The position numbers were made by a program, and so were the translations under genes. A DNA stretch of 64,000 bases from contig NZ_LIVQ01000007.1 in assembly GCF_001905445.1 (NCBI RefSeq), positions 184,766 to 248,765 on the forward strand. Direction: 5' to 3'. The stretch's first letter is position 1. Every line of letters begins with the position of its first letter. The notes beneath the pieces were generated by a model. The model was not told where the DNA came from and did no database searches. It saw only the letters and a list, made by a program, of their open reading frames with translations. This stretch comes from Streptomyces sp. CB00455 (GTDB lineage Bacteria; Actinomycetota; Actinomycetes; Streptomycetales; Streptomycetaceae). Positions 57,341 to 64,000 of this stretch are shown here, piece after piece.

Positions 57341-57993
57341 TCGCGCTCATCCGCTACACGTTCGCCACTGCGCTCCACACCCAGCGCTATCTCGCACCGG
57401 TGCTGTTGTTCACGGGACTCATGGGTGTGCTGACCGTCAACGGCAGTGGCTCGCTCCCCCCGGCCTACGCCTCTTCCGCCGGAGCCCTGTTCGTCTGCTC
57501 GACCTGGCTGACCGTCGCGCTGATGAGTCTCGATGACACGGCACAACGGGCGATCATGGTGGTCGCCGCGGGCCGATCCCTCAGCGTTCTCCTCGCGGCC
57601 ATTGGCACAACTCTCCTGAGCTGCCTCGTCCTGATGGTCTTCGGCCTGTTCTTCCCTTTGTGGATGGGCAGTTACGACGTGCGGCCGGTCGACTTCCTGC
57701 TGGGCACGGAGGCCCAGCTCACCTGCGCACTCGCCGGCATCGCGATCGGCGTGCTGTGTTCCCGGCTGGTCTTCAGGCGCCAGGGGTACGCCCTGGCCGC
57801 GGCGATCGCCCTGGTGATGGTCACCGTCTTCACCAAGAACCTGCCGCCGGTGAACCAGCTGTTCCGACTCATGGCGACGTCGTCGAACTCCGGAGACCTC
57901 CTCGCACCCGCCGGCCGCATGCTCGTCGTCTCCGCCGTCGTCCTTGCCGCGTTCACGGCGCTCACGCAATACATCGCCACGCGCAAGGACTGA
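57337..57993 (+). CDS. ABC transporter permease (ABC-2 like)
   Basis: 218-aa membrane protein with about six helices (YLAPVLLFTGLMGVLTV; AGALFVCSTWLTVALMSL; LLAAIGTTLLSCLVLMVFGLFF; LTCALAGIAIGVLCSRL; ALAAAIALVMVTVF; MLVVSAVVLAAFTAL). It carries no substrate domain. TTG start overlapping the ATPase stop by 4 bp. Together they form a half-size exporter of the type seen with small peptides, lipids or antibiotics; substrate not inferable. 97 bp separate it from the STAND gene. Confidence 0.82.
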   Translation: MIALIRYTFATALHTQRYLAPVLLFTGLMGVLTVNGSGSLPPAYASSAGALFVCSTWLTVALMSLDDTAQRAIMVVAAGRSLSVLLAAIGTTLLSCLVLMVFGLFFPLWMGSYDVRPVDFLLGTEAQLTCALAGIAIGVLCSRLVFRRQGYALAAAIALVMVTVFTKNLPPVNQLFRLMATSSNSGDLLAPAGRMLVVSAVVLAAFTALTQYIATRKD

Positions 57994-58090
57994 AACCCCC
58001 GCAAACTGCCGTCGGCCACCGTTTGCTCCGCGAAACTCCGGCCGCAGGCATCACGTGGCGGTAGCCTCCGCTGCAAGGGGGTGCTGGGGG

Positions 58091-61000
58091 ATGCGGCACG
58101 TGGGAAGAACGGTGGCGATCTGCCTGGCGGCGGCGGTGACAGCCGTGGTCGCCGTGCTGGCTTCGCTCGCGGCCAACGCCGCGACCGCGCAGGACCGTTG
58201 GCCTGGCGTGCTCGACAACGTCCGTGCCGCTCCCTGGCCCTGGGTCGGCTGGCTCGGAGCCGGGGCGGTGGCCCTGGCCGTGACCGCCGCCCTGCTCGGC
58301 CGTGAGCCCTCTGGGGGCGCCCAGGACCCGCCGCCGCCCGGCCCGCCCGCTGTCCCGGCCTGGGTGGTGGGACGCGCGGAGACCCGCCTGGCCGTCGCCG
58401 CCGTCTGCGGGCGCGGCGCCGGCGCGGTGGGGATCACGACCGCCCTCGAAGGGGCCGGCGGCTTCGGCAAGACGACCCTCGCCACGCTCGTATGCGCCAA
58501 CCGGCGGGTCCGTCGCCGTTTCCGCGGCCGCGTCTACACCGTCACCATCGGACGGGACGTGCGCGCCCGCGCCGCGATCGCGGCCAAGGTCGTGGAGACC
58601 ACGGCCTTCATCACCGGCGACTCCACGGCCTTCGAAGACCCCGACCGCGCCGGCGACCACCTGGGGCGGTTGTTGGACCACCGGCCGCGCACGCTGCTGG
58701 TCCTGGACGACGTGTGGGAACCGGAACAACTGGCCCCCTTCCTGCGCGGCGGGCGGAACTGCGTACGGCTCGTCACGACCCGCGTGCCGGCCGTCCTGCC
58801 CGATGGCGCCGCGCGGCTGCGGGTGGACGAGATGACCTCGGACCAGGCCCGTGCGGTCCTGACCAGGGATCTGCCCGACCTGCCGGAGGAGACGGTCGGC
58901 GGGCTGCTGCGCGCCACCGGCCGGTGGGCGCTCCTGCTGCGGCTGACGAATCGTCTGATCGTCCGCCGCACTTCGACCGGCGCCGACCCGGCGACGGCGG
59001 CCGCCGAGGCACTGGAGGATCTGCGAACCGGGGGCCCGGCCGTCGGCGAGACCCAGGCCGGGCAACTCGACCTGGATGAACCCGTCCGCCGTTCCCGGGC
59101 CGTACGGGCGACCGTCGAGGCGGCGACGACCCTGCTCCCGGCCGGCGGAGCCCGACGGCTCGCCGAACTGGGCGTCTTCGTGGAGGACGAGTCCATCCCC
59201 GTACCGCTCGTGGTGCGGCTGTGGGAGGCCACCGCCGGCCTTGCCGAGGCACGCTCCCGGGACCTGTGCGCGGATCTCGACCGGCTCTCCCTCGTGACGC
59301 TGTCGTCCGGGGACGGCGGCCGGATCACCCTCCACGACGTGCTGCGCGACTACCTGCGCGGCGAACTGGGCGCCACCGCGCTGCGCGAGCTGAACGCCGC
59401 CCTGGTGGAGTCGGCCCTGGGGACCGCCGCCCTCCCCGCCGCCGACGTGGCCGGGACGCTTCGGGTTGCGGCCGCGGACGGTTACCTGCTGGACCACCTG
59501 ATCGAGCACCTCATGGCGGCGGGGGAGAGCGCCCGGGCCGAACGGATCGCGGGGGACCTCCGGTGGGTGGAGACCCGCCTCCACCAGCGCGGTCCGTCCG
59601 CGCCCTGGAACGACCTCGCCCGCATCCCCACGGAGGGCGCCGCCACCCTGGCCCGTGACCTCAGCCGGATCGCCCACCTGCTCACCCCCGTCGAGCCCGC
59701 CCGGATCCTGACCGCCGTGCTGCACAGCCGCCTGGCCGGCCTCGCCCACTGGGACCGGCAGATATCCGTACGCCAGGCCACCGACCCCGGCCTGCGCCCG
59801 CTGCTCACCAACCACTGGCCGCTGCCCGACACACCGGACCCCGCGCTGCTGCGCAGCCTCACCGGGCCGGAAGATCCCGCCCACGCCGTGCTCACGATGG
59901 CGGCAGGACCGGGCGGAGCCTGGGTGGCCACGGGCGACATCACGGGCGAGCTGGTCGTCCGGGAGCCCCGCACGGGAACCGTACTGGCCCGCCATCGGTA
60001 CCCCGGCGGCGTGTCGGCCGTGGTGACCGATCCGGCCGGCGGGTCGCTCATCGTCGCTTCGGGCCGGACGGTGCTGCGGGTGGACCCGCTGCGCCCGCAA
60101 GACGCCGTGCCCCTCGTCACCGCCGCCGAAGGAGTGAACCTCGTGGCGGTGGCCCCGGACGGCAGCTGGTACGCCGAGCAGGCGTCCAACGGACATGTGC
60201 GCGTGGAGGATCAGGATCCGGCGACTCGCCTGACTTCCGGTAGATCGGCTGGCGTCAGCCTGAAAGACACGCTCGCCGCCTCGTCGGACGGCCGACTGCT
60301 GGCGGCGTCCGACGCGGGCGGACGGATGACGCTGTGGGACACGGGATCACCCCGGCCCGTGACGCGTATCCAGGCGAGCCGCACGTCCCCGTGCACCGCG
60401 GCCTTCTCTCCGGACGGGGCCTTCCTGGTCTCCGCGGACGAGCGGGGCGTCGTCCGCCGGTGGCCGGTCTCCGGTCAACTCCCCGGGGAGCTCGGCGTAG
60501 ACGCCTCCCACCTCGTCACCCGCGCCGCCGGTCCGGTGCGACGGCTGGCCGTCGCACCGGACGGCTCCTGGTGCGCGACCGCCGGCAGCGACGGGCCGGT
60601 GCGCCTGTGGGACCTGCCCGACGGCCGCCCCCGCGCGGTACTGACGGGCCACACCAACACCGTCCGCGCCCTCGCGATCTCACCCGACGGCTCCTGGCTC
60701 GCCGCCGTGGGGCAGTTCGGCGGACTGCGGGTGTGGGAGACGACGGACGGGCGGCCGGTGACCGGGGCCGACGGCCACCAGAACCGGAAGGTGACCGCCG
60801 TCGCCTACGCACCGGACGGCGCCCGCGTCGCCTCGGTGGCGCACTACGACGGTGCGGTGCTGCTGCACCGGGCGGAGGACGGCGTGGTGGCGGCGAGACT
60901 CGCCGACGACGGCTATACAGCAGCGCCGATCTGCTTCGCCCCGGACGGGTCCTGGCTGGCGTGTGGCGGCAGGGGTGACACGCTGGCGATATGGGACCCG

Positions 61001-61633
61001 GTATCCGGAAGCCGAAGGGCTCAGACTGACCACTACGGGCACGCCGTCGTCCATGCGGTGGCCAGCGCACCCGACGGCAGCCTGCTGGCGGCAGGCACGA
61101 ACCGGGGGGTACGGCTGTGGGATCCCGTCTCGGGGGAGCCGCCGGAGATGCTCGACACCCTCAGCCAGGTGCACGCGGTCCTGTTCTCCCCGGACGGGTC
61201 CTGCCTGGTGACCGGTGAGGAGAACGGCGACGTGTGGATCTGGGACCTGTTCAGCCGGAGCCGGACCGCGCGGCTCAGGGGCGGCCGCGGGGCGGTGTGG
61301 GCGCTGTCCATGACCTCGGACGGCCGCTGGCTGTTCGGTGCGGGACACGACGGGACCGTACGCCTCTGGGACGCGCGCAGGGGTGCGTACCGGGGACTGA
61401 GCACCGGCAATGCCCGGCCCGTGCGGTCGGTGGCCATCTCCCCGGACGGGCGTTGGATCGCCTCGGTGGGTGACGACGCCACGGTGCGGATCTGGGACCG
61501 GACAGGGGGACAACTGGTGGCCGCGCAGCGGACGGAGGGCGCGCTGCACACGTGCAGCTGGCGCCCCGACGGCGGTGGACTCGCTATCGGCGGGGAGCGG
61601 GGGATGTACGTCTACGCGTTCCGGCCTGCTTAG
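58091..61633 (+). CDS. Membrane-anchored STAND NTPase: NB-ARC domain plus WD40 propellers
   Basis: 1180 aa. Two N-terminal helices (about 6-30 and 51-72) anchor it. The NB-ARC module follows: Walker A GAGGFGKTTLA (about 120-130), Walker B TLLVLDDVWE (about 200-209), the RxxT-type VRLVTTRVP, GxP-like RWALLLRL, and an MHD-equivalent LHDVLRDYL near 414. The C-terminal half (about 600-1180) has some 12-14 WD40 repeats, each with APDGSWLA/VRLWD wording, enough for two propellers. The layout is that of APAF1-like bacterial STAND proteins: ligand binding by the propellers releases the NTPase to oligomerise. Some such proteins defend against phage, others regulate development; the membrane helices would be the effector here. 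ATG at 58091 directly after GGGGG. Confidence 0.9.
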   Translation: MRHVGRTVAICLAAAVTAVVAVLASLAANAATAQDRWPGVLDNVRAAPWPWVGWLGAGAVALAVTAALLGREPSGGAQDPPPPGPPAVPAWVVGRAETRLAVAAVCGRGAGAVGITTALEGAGGFGKTTLATLVCANRRVRRRFRGRVYTVTIGRDVRARAAIAAKVVETTAFITGDSTAFEDPDRAGDHLGRLLDHRPRTLLVLDDVWEPEQLAPFLRGGRNCVRLVTTRVPAVLPDGAARLRVDEMTSDQARAVLTRDLPDLPEETVGGLLRATGRWALLLRLTNRLIVRRTSTGADPATAAAEALEDLRTGGPAVGETQAGQLDLDEPVRRSRAVRATVEAATTLLPAGGARRLAELGVFVEDESIPVPLVVRLWEATAGLAEARSRDLCADLDRLSLVTLSSGDGGRITLHDVLRDYLRGELGATALRELNAALVESALGTAALPAADVAGTLRVAAADGYLLDHLIEHLMAAGESARAERIAGDLRWVETRLHQRGPSAPWNDLARIPTEGAATLARDLSRIAHLLTPVEPARILTAVLHSRLAGLAHWDRQISVRQATDPGLRPLLTNHWPLPDTPDPALLRSLTGPEDPAHAVLTMAAGPGGAWVATGDITGELVVREPRTGTVLARHRYPGGVSAVVTDPAGGSLIVASGRTVLRVDPLRPQDAVPLVTAAEGVNLVAVAPDGSWYAEQASNGHVRVEDQDPATRLTSGRSAGVSLKDTLAASSDGRLLAASDAGGRMTLWDTGSPRPVTRIQASRTSPCTAAFSPDGAFLVSADERGVVRRWPVSGQLPGELGVDASHLVTRAAGPVRRLAVAPDGSWCATAGSDGPVRLWDLPDGRPRAVLTGHTNTVRALAISPDGSWLAAVGQFGGLRVWETTDGRPVTGADGHQNRKVTAVAYAPDGARVASVAHYDGAVLLHRAEDGVVAARLADDGYTAAPICFAPDGSWLACGGRGDTLAIWDPVSGSRRAQTDHYGHAVVHAVASAPDGSLLAAGTNRGVRLWDPVSGEPPEMLDTLSQVHAVLFSPDGSCLVTGEENGDVWIWDLFSRSRTARLRGGRGAVWALSMTSDGRWLFGAGHDGTVRLWDARRGAYRGLSTGNARPVRSVAISPDGRWIASVGDDATVRIWDRTGGQLVAAQRTEGALHTCSWRPDGGGLAIGGERGMYVYAFRPA

Positions 61634-61795
61634 GGCTGTCGCTTGATTGATCTCTCCGGCGAGCGCGGTGAGGCCGCCGAGCCGGATTGCGTGCAGATAC
61701 CAGGAAGAAGCTGTCCGGCGGGATGCCGCGGACCGCCGGCTCGGCGCCAGGCGTTCACTCCAGCAGGCGAGGTCGGCGGCACTGGGGAAGCCGCT
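61633..61795 (-). pseudogene. Probable insertion-element remnant
   Basis: The plus strand opens AGGGCTGTCGCTTGATTGAT directly at the stop of the STAND gene, wording that recurs at insertion-sequence ends. The minus strand reads GSGFPSAADLACWSERLAPSRR, reminiscent of the late block of IS110-type transposases (FPTA-x-x-LASWA). No matching second end was found, so this is a low-confidence relic. Confidence 0.35.
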
Positions 61796-61811
61796 GCCGT
61801 CGCCGATGGTG

Positions 61812-61831
61812 CCGCACCCCCAGGGGTGCGG
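61812..61831 (-). terminator. Terminator of the DUF4396 gene
   Basis: CCGCACCCC (61812-61820) pairs perfectly with GGGGTGCGG (61823-61831) around a 2-base loop, 24 bp past the stop of the minus-strand gene. Confidence 0.6.
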
Positions 61832-61854
61832 CCGGGCGCGGTGATCGCGGGCGC

Positions 61855-62385
61855 TCAGTGGTAGGCGTGGACGACGGCGTGGCCCTTGCCGCGGCCGATC
61901 ATCCACTTGTTGACCGGGGTCGTGAGCAGGAAGGCGATCACGAAGCCGCCGAGCAGCGACGTCCAGAACAGGGTCTCGTTCAGGTGTGCGTCCATCGCAC
62001 CGGGGACCAGGGCGATGATGCCGTTGTCGACGAGCTCCATGACGATGATGGAGACGGTGTCGGCGGCCAGGGCCACCTTGACCGCGGTCTTGAAGTCCAG
62101 GCCGGCCTTGCGGACCGCGAAGAGGGTCAGCGAATAGCCGAAGACGAACGCCAGGACGATCGCCAGGACCATCGTCTGGACGTTGCCCCACATCAGGGCA
62201 GTGCCGATAGCCATGCCGAGAATCTCGCCGATGGCGCAACCGGTCAGGCAGTGCAGCGTCGCCTTCGCGGCTGCCCCCCAGGTCACCTGGCCCGTCTGGT
62301 GCCCGCCGTGTCCCGCGTGCGCCTGGTGCGCGCTGTGGTCGTTCGCGGCGGCTGTGTGGTGTGCGCTGTGGTCCATGCCCGTCAT
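61855..62385 (-). CDS. DUF4396 membrane protein with His-rich N-terminus
   Basis: 176 aa. The first ~35 residues are rich in His with Met (MDHSAHH, NDHSAHQAHAGHGGHQ), a typical copper/metal-binding sequence. The rest has about five helices with DUF4396 wording: ATLHCLTGCAIGEILGMAIG, FVFGYSLTLFAVRK, DTVSIIVMELVDNGIIAL, LLGGFVIAFLLTTPVNKWMI. A CHxxTGC-like cysteine pair is in the first helix. ATG 62385 is used; a TTG at 62391 and an ATG at 62376 are alternatives. The CsoR-like operator just upstream suggests copper induction. Confidence 0.85.
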   Translation of the reverse strand: MTGMDHSAHHTAAANDHSAHQAHAGHGGHQTGQVTWGAAAKATLHCLTGCAIGEILGMAIGTALMWGNVQTMVLAIVLAFVFGYSLTLFAVRKAGLDFKTAVKVALAADTVSIIVMELVDNGIIALVPGAMDAHLNETLFWTSLLGGFVIAFLLTTPVNKWMIGRGKGHAVVHAYH

Positions 62386-62436
62386 CCCCAATCCCGTCCA
62401 GTGTGACTCCGCTCCAGCGGACCCACATCACAACCT

Positions 62437-62453
62437 TATACCCCCCCAGGGTA
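62437..62453 (-). promoter_or_regulatory. CsoR-type copper operator
   Basis: ATACCC-CCCCA-GGGTAT (62437-62453) matches the actinobacterial CsoR box (TACCC-N5-GGGTA with flanking A/T). It lies 52 bp upstream of the DUF4396 start. Confidence 0.7.
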
Positions 62454-62482
62454 TTCCGCGAGGTGTTGAGCCCGGCAGAAAG

Positions 62483-62525
62483 CGGAGGGGGGTGGGCGGG
62501 CATTCAGCCCGCCCACCCCCCTCCG
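62483..62525 (-). terminator. Very strong terminator of the DUF305 gene
   Basis: A 19-bp perfect stem, 62483-62501 with 62507-62525 (core GGAGGGGGGTGGGCGGGC), around the loop ATTCA, 11 bp beyond the DUF305 stop. Confidence 0.85.
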
Positions 62526-62535
62526 GCCGGCTGGG

Positions 62536-63165
62536 TCAGCTCTTGCCGAGCAGGTCGTTCATCCGGGTGATCTCGGCGGTCTGCGAAGTGATGATCGCGG
62601 CCGCCATCGTCTTGGCCTCAGGGAAAGAACCGTCGGCCTTCTCCGTCTTCGCCATCGCCACCGCGCCCGTGTGGTGCTTGATCATGAGCTGCATGAAGGC
62701 GGTGTCGAAGGCCTTGCCGGACGTCTTCCTCAGGTTGTCCATCTCCTCGGGCGTCATCATTGCGCCGTCGGCCCCGTGCATGGAGTGGTCCATGGCGTCC
62801 TCGGCGGCAACCTGCTCACCCCAGGAGGTCAGCCAGCCGGAGAGGGTCTTGATCTCCGGGTCCTGGGCCTTCTCGATCTCCTCGGCGAGCTTCTTGACCT
62901 CAGCGGACTCTGCCCTGGTAGGAGCGAGGCCGGCCATCTCCACGGCCTGATGGTGGTGGGGAATCATGCCCTTGGCGAACGCGACGTCGGCCGCGTTGTG
63001 CTGCCCCTGGGAGGTCGGAGCGGACGGGGACGCCGACGGCGACGACGGACCGTGACCGCTGTGCCCGGCGGAGGTGTCGTCGCTCGACCCGCACGCGGCG
63101 AGCACGAGGGATGCGGCGCCCGCGGCGACGACGAGGGCGGTCCGGTGGATGAGGTTCTTGTGCAT
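62536..63165 (-). CDS. DUF305 lipoprotein (copper-associated)
   Basis: 209-aa lipoprotein: lipobox LAAC (Cys25), a Ser/Pro linker containing GHSGHG, then a DUF305 four-helix domain with two metal-type motifs, FAKGMIPHHHQAVEMA and FMQLMIKHHTGAVAMAK, plus a Met/His loop MDHSMHGADGAMM. Such proteins bind copper or silver outside the membrane and travel with copper-response genes. AGGAGTCGCACCACC precedes the ATG. It is in line with the DUF6153 gene 123 bp upstream and the DUF4396 gene downstream. Confidence 0.93.
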   Translation of the reverse strand: MHKNLIHRTALVVAAGAASLVLAACGSSDDTSAGHSGHGPSSPSASPSAPTSQGQHNAADVAFAKGMIPHHHQAVEMAGLAPTRAESAEVKKLAEEIEKAQDPEIKTLSGWLTSWGEQVAAEDAMDHSMHGADGAMMTPEEMDNLRKTSGKAFDTAFMQLMIKHHTGAVAMAKTEKADGSFPEAKTMAAAIITSQTAEITRMNDLLGKS

Positions 63166-63288
63166 GGTGGTGCGACTCCTTGATGCGCCGGCCCGAGCGG
63201 GCAGGCGCCGATACAGAAAGGGGGACGTGCCGGAGCACGGCAGCCCCCGCCGGCCAAGCCGGGGCGAGGAGGTGCCGCGCGGGCGGTC

Positions 63289-63699
63289 CTATATCCGCAG
63301 GAGTTGCAGCTCGGCGAGATCGGGCGGCGCCCGCCCGCCCTCCGGGATCCCTGCCGCCCTGCCGGGCAGCGCCACAGGCACGGGCCCGGCATCGAGAGCT
63401 GCGGCCAGGACGGGAGGCGCGTACGCGGCGCCGACACCGGCCGCCGCACACGTGGCATCCGCATGGTCCGCGTGGCCCATCCCGCCATCAGTGTGCGAGC
63501 AGTGACCCGCCACCTGCTGGTCGGCTTCTTCGTGGACCATCGCGACGACGTGGCCACCGGCGGCCGTCGGCGCCTTCGCGGGAGCGGGGCCCGGCCCGAG
63601 GCCGTGCATCGCCAGCACACCGGCCAGCACCGCCAGCACCAGCAGCACGAACCCACGCCCGGCAGGGCGACGGGTCGACGGCTGCATCGTGCTGGTCAC
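63289..63699 (-). CDS. DUF6153 small membrane protein
   Basis: 136 aa. One N-terminal helix (GFVLLVLAVLAGVLAMHGLG) and an extracytoplasmic part with HVVAMVHEEAD, GHCSHTDGGMGHADHADATC, and a Pro/Ala-rich tail. The His/Met/Cys-rich segment is a plausible copper site. The wording matches DUF6153, a Streptomyces family regularly found beside DUF305 genes. The GTG at 63699 is used (ATG at 63687 possible); no ribosome site is obvious, so a leaderless start is possible. Confidence 0.82.
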   Translation of the reverse strand: MTSTMQPSTRRPAGRGFVLLVLAVLAGVLAMHGLGPGPAPAKAPTAAGGHVVAMVHEEADQQVAGHCSHTDGGMGHADHADATCAAAGVGAAYAPPVLAAALDAGPVPVALPGRAAGIPEGGRAPPDLAELQLLRI

Positions 63700-64000
63700 G
63701 CGGTCATCGTACGATCCCGCCCGGCCACTTCGCTTCTCCCTGCCGGCTGGGATTCACCTGCCCCTGGGGATCGCCGGGGCACGGCCGCGTGATCTGCAAG
63801 CCGGCAGTCGGCGTGTATCACGACCCTGCGGACCCGTCCCGCCGCTGGGCCGCCGCGCTGCTCCACCTCGCGCCGGCGGTCCGTCCGCGCCGCCCGCCGC
63901 CCGGCCGCCTCCCGCGCCGCCGAATGGCGGACGCGGCTTCTGGCACTGCCGGAGGCCCGTCGGCGCCGACCGCACTGGTGCTGTGCCTGATCGCATCGAT
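63700..64000. other. Right edge of the window, no supported gene
   Basis: A plus-strand frame from a GTG at 63790 (AVGVYHDPADPSRRWAAALLHLAP) stays open to the end of the window and could be the start of a gene continuing outside; the evidence is weak. The upstream part should contain the DUF6153 promoter. Confidence 0.25.

Noticed and set aside
57962..60196. Long minus-strand frame antisense to the STAND gene
   Set aside because: Gly/Gln-rich without motifs; the plus strand shows a full NB-ARC/WD40 protein.

Overview
The window looks like part of a Streptomyces chromosome. GC content is very high, GTG and TTG starts are common, and the genes are actinomycete types: a short chaplin, SigK/RskA, helix-turn-helix regulators with a DUF5753-type sensor domain, DUF6243, DUF6153, DUF305, and Tat-exported glycoside hydrolases with ricin-type (CBM13) or AbfB (CBM42) modules. 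I saw no rRNA, tRNA, CRISPR array or phage module. The many regulator/target pairs, decayed genes, one MITE and several transposase scraps suggest an accessory region rather than core chromosome. All function calls come from reading the sequence; no database search was run.

Layout. 0-8 kb: a STAS/winged-helix regulator pair divergent from a ZIP transporter, then rskA-sigK divergent from a chaplin, a membrane-anchored sulfite-oxidase-like molybdoenzyme and a fasciclin lipoprotein. 8-14 kb: a cytochrome P450, a lipoprotein, a DHA2 efflux pump and an acetyltransferase. 14-19 kb: a trimodular xylanase/arabinofuranosidase (GH10-CBM13-GH62) and a chimeric ECF sigma factor carrying a zinc anti-sigma-like motif, membrane segments and a C-terminal arabinose-binding AbfB domain. 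19-41 kb: many small regulator/enzyme pairs (hydrolase/MerR, ArsR/MFS, LysR, XRE, DUF1772/TetR, MerR, TetR/serine hydrolase), VOC proteins, lipoproteins and a 166-bp MITE. 41-46 kb: a co-directional redox operon (zinc alcohol dehydrogenase, cupin, three short-chain dehydrogenases, a cyclophilin-like protein). 47-49 kb: a divergent quinone-oxidoreductase/TetR pair with an elaborate operator.

48.8-56.2 kb is a plant cell-wall degradation island, all on the minus strand: GH27-CBM13, GH43-AbfB, a cutinase/PET-hydrolase-type esterase with CBM13, and a GH43 arabinanase preceded by the stump of a PL11 rhamnogalacturonan lyase. With the GH10-GH62 enzyme it covers arabinoxylan, arabinan, galactosides and ester-linked polymers such as cutin. 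The AbfB-tipped sigma factor is a plausible sensor for these polymers (inference). 56.4-61.6 kb holds an ABC transporter pair and a 1180-residue membrane-anchored NB-ARC/WD40 STAND NTPase. 61.8-63.7 kb holds a DUF4396/DUF305/DUF6153 group with a CsoR-like copper operator.

The most interesting items are the ECF-ZAS-membrane-AbfB sigma factor, the cutinase-CBM13 fusion, the GH10-CBM13-GH62 enzyme, the NB-ARC/WD40 protein, the chaplin inside the SigK locus, and several readable promoter/operator layouts, two of which predict leaderless mRNAs.
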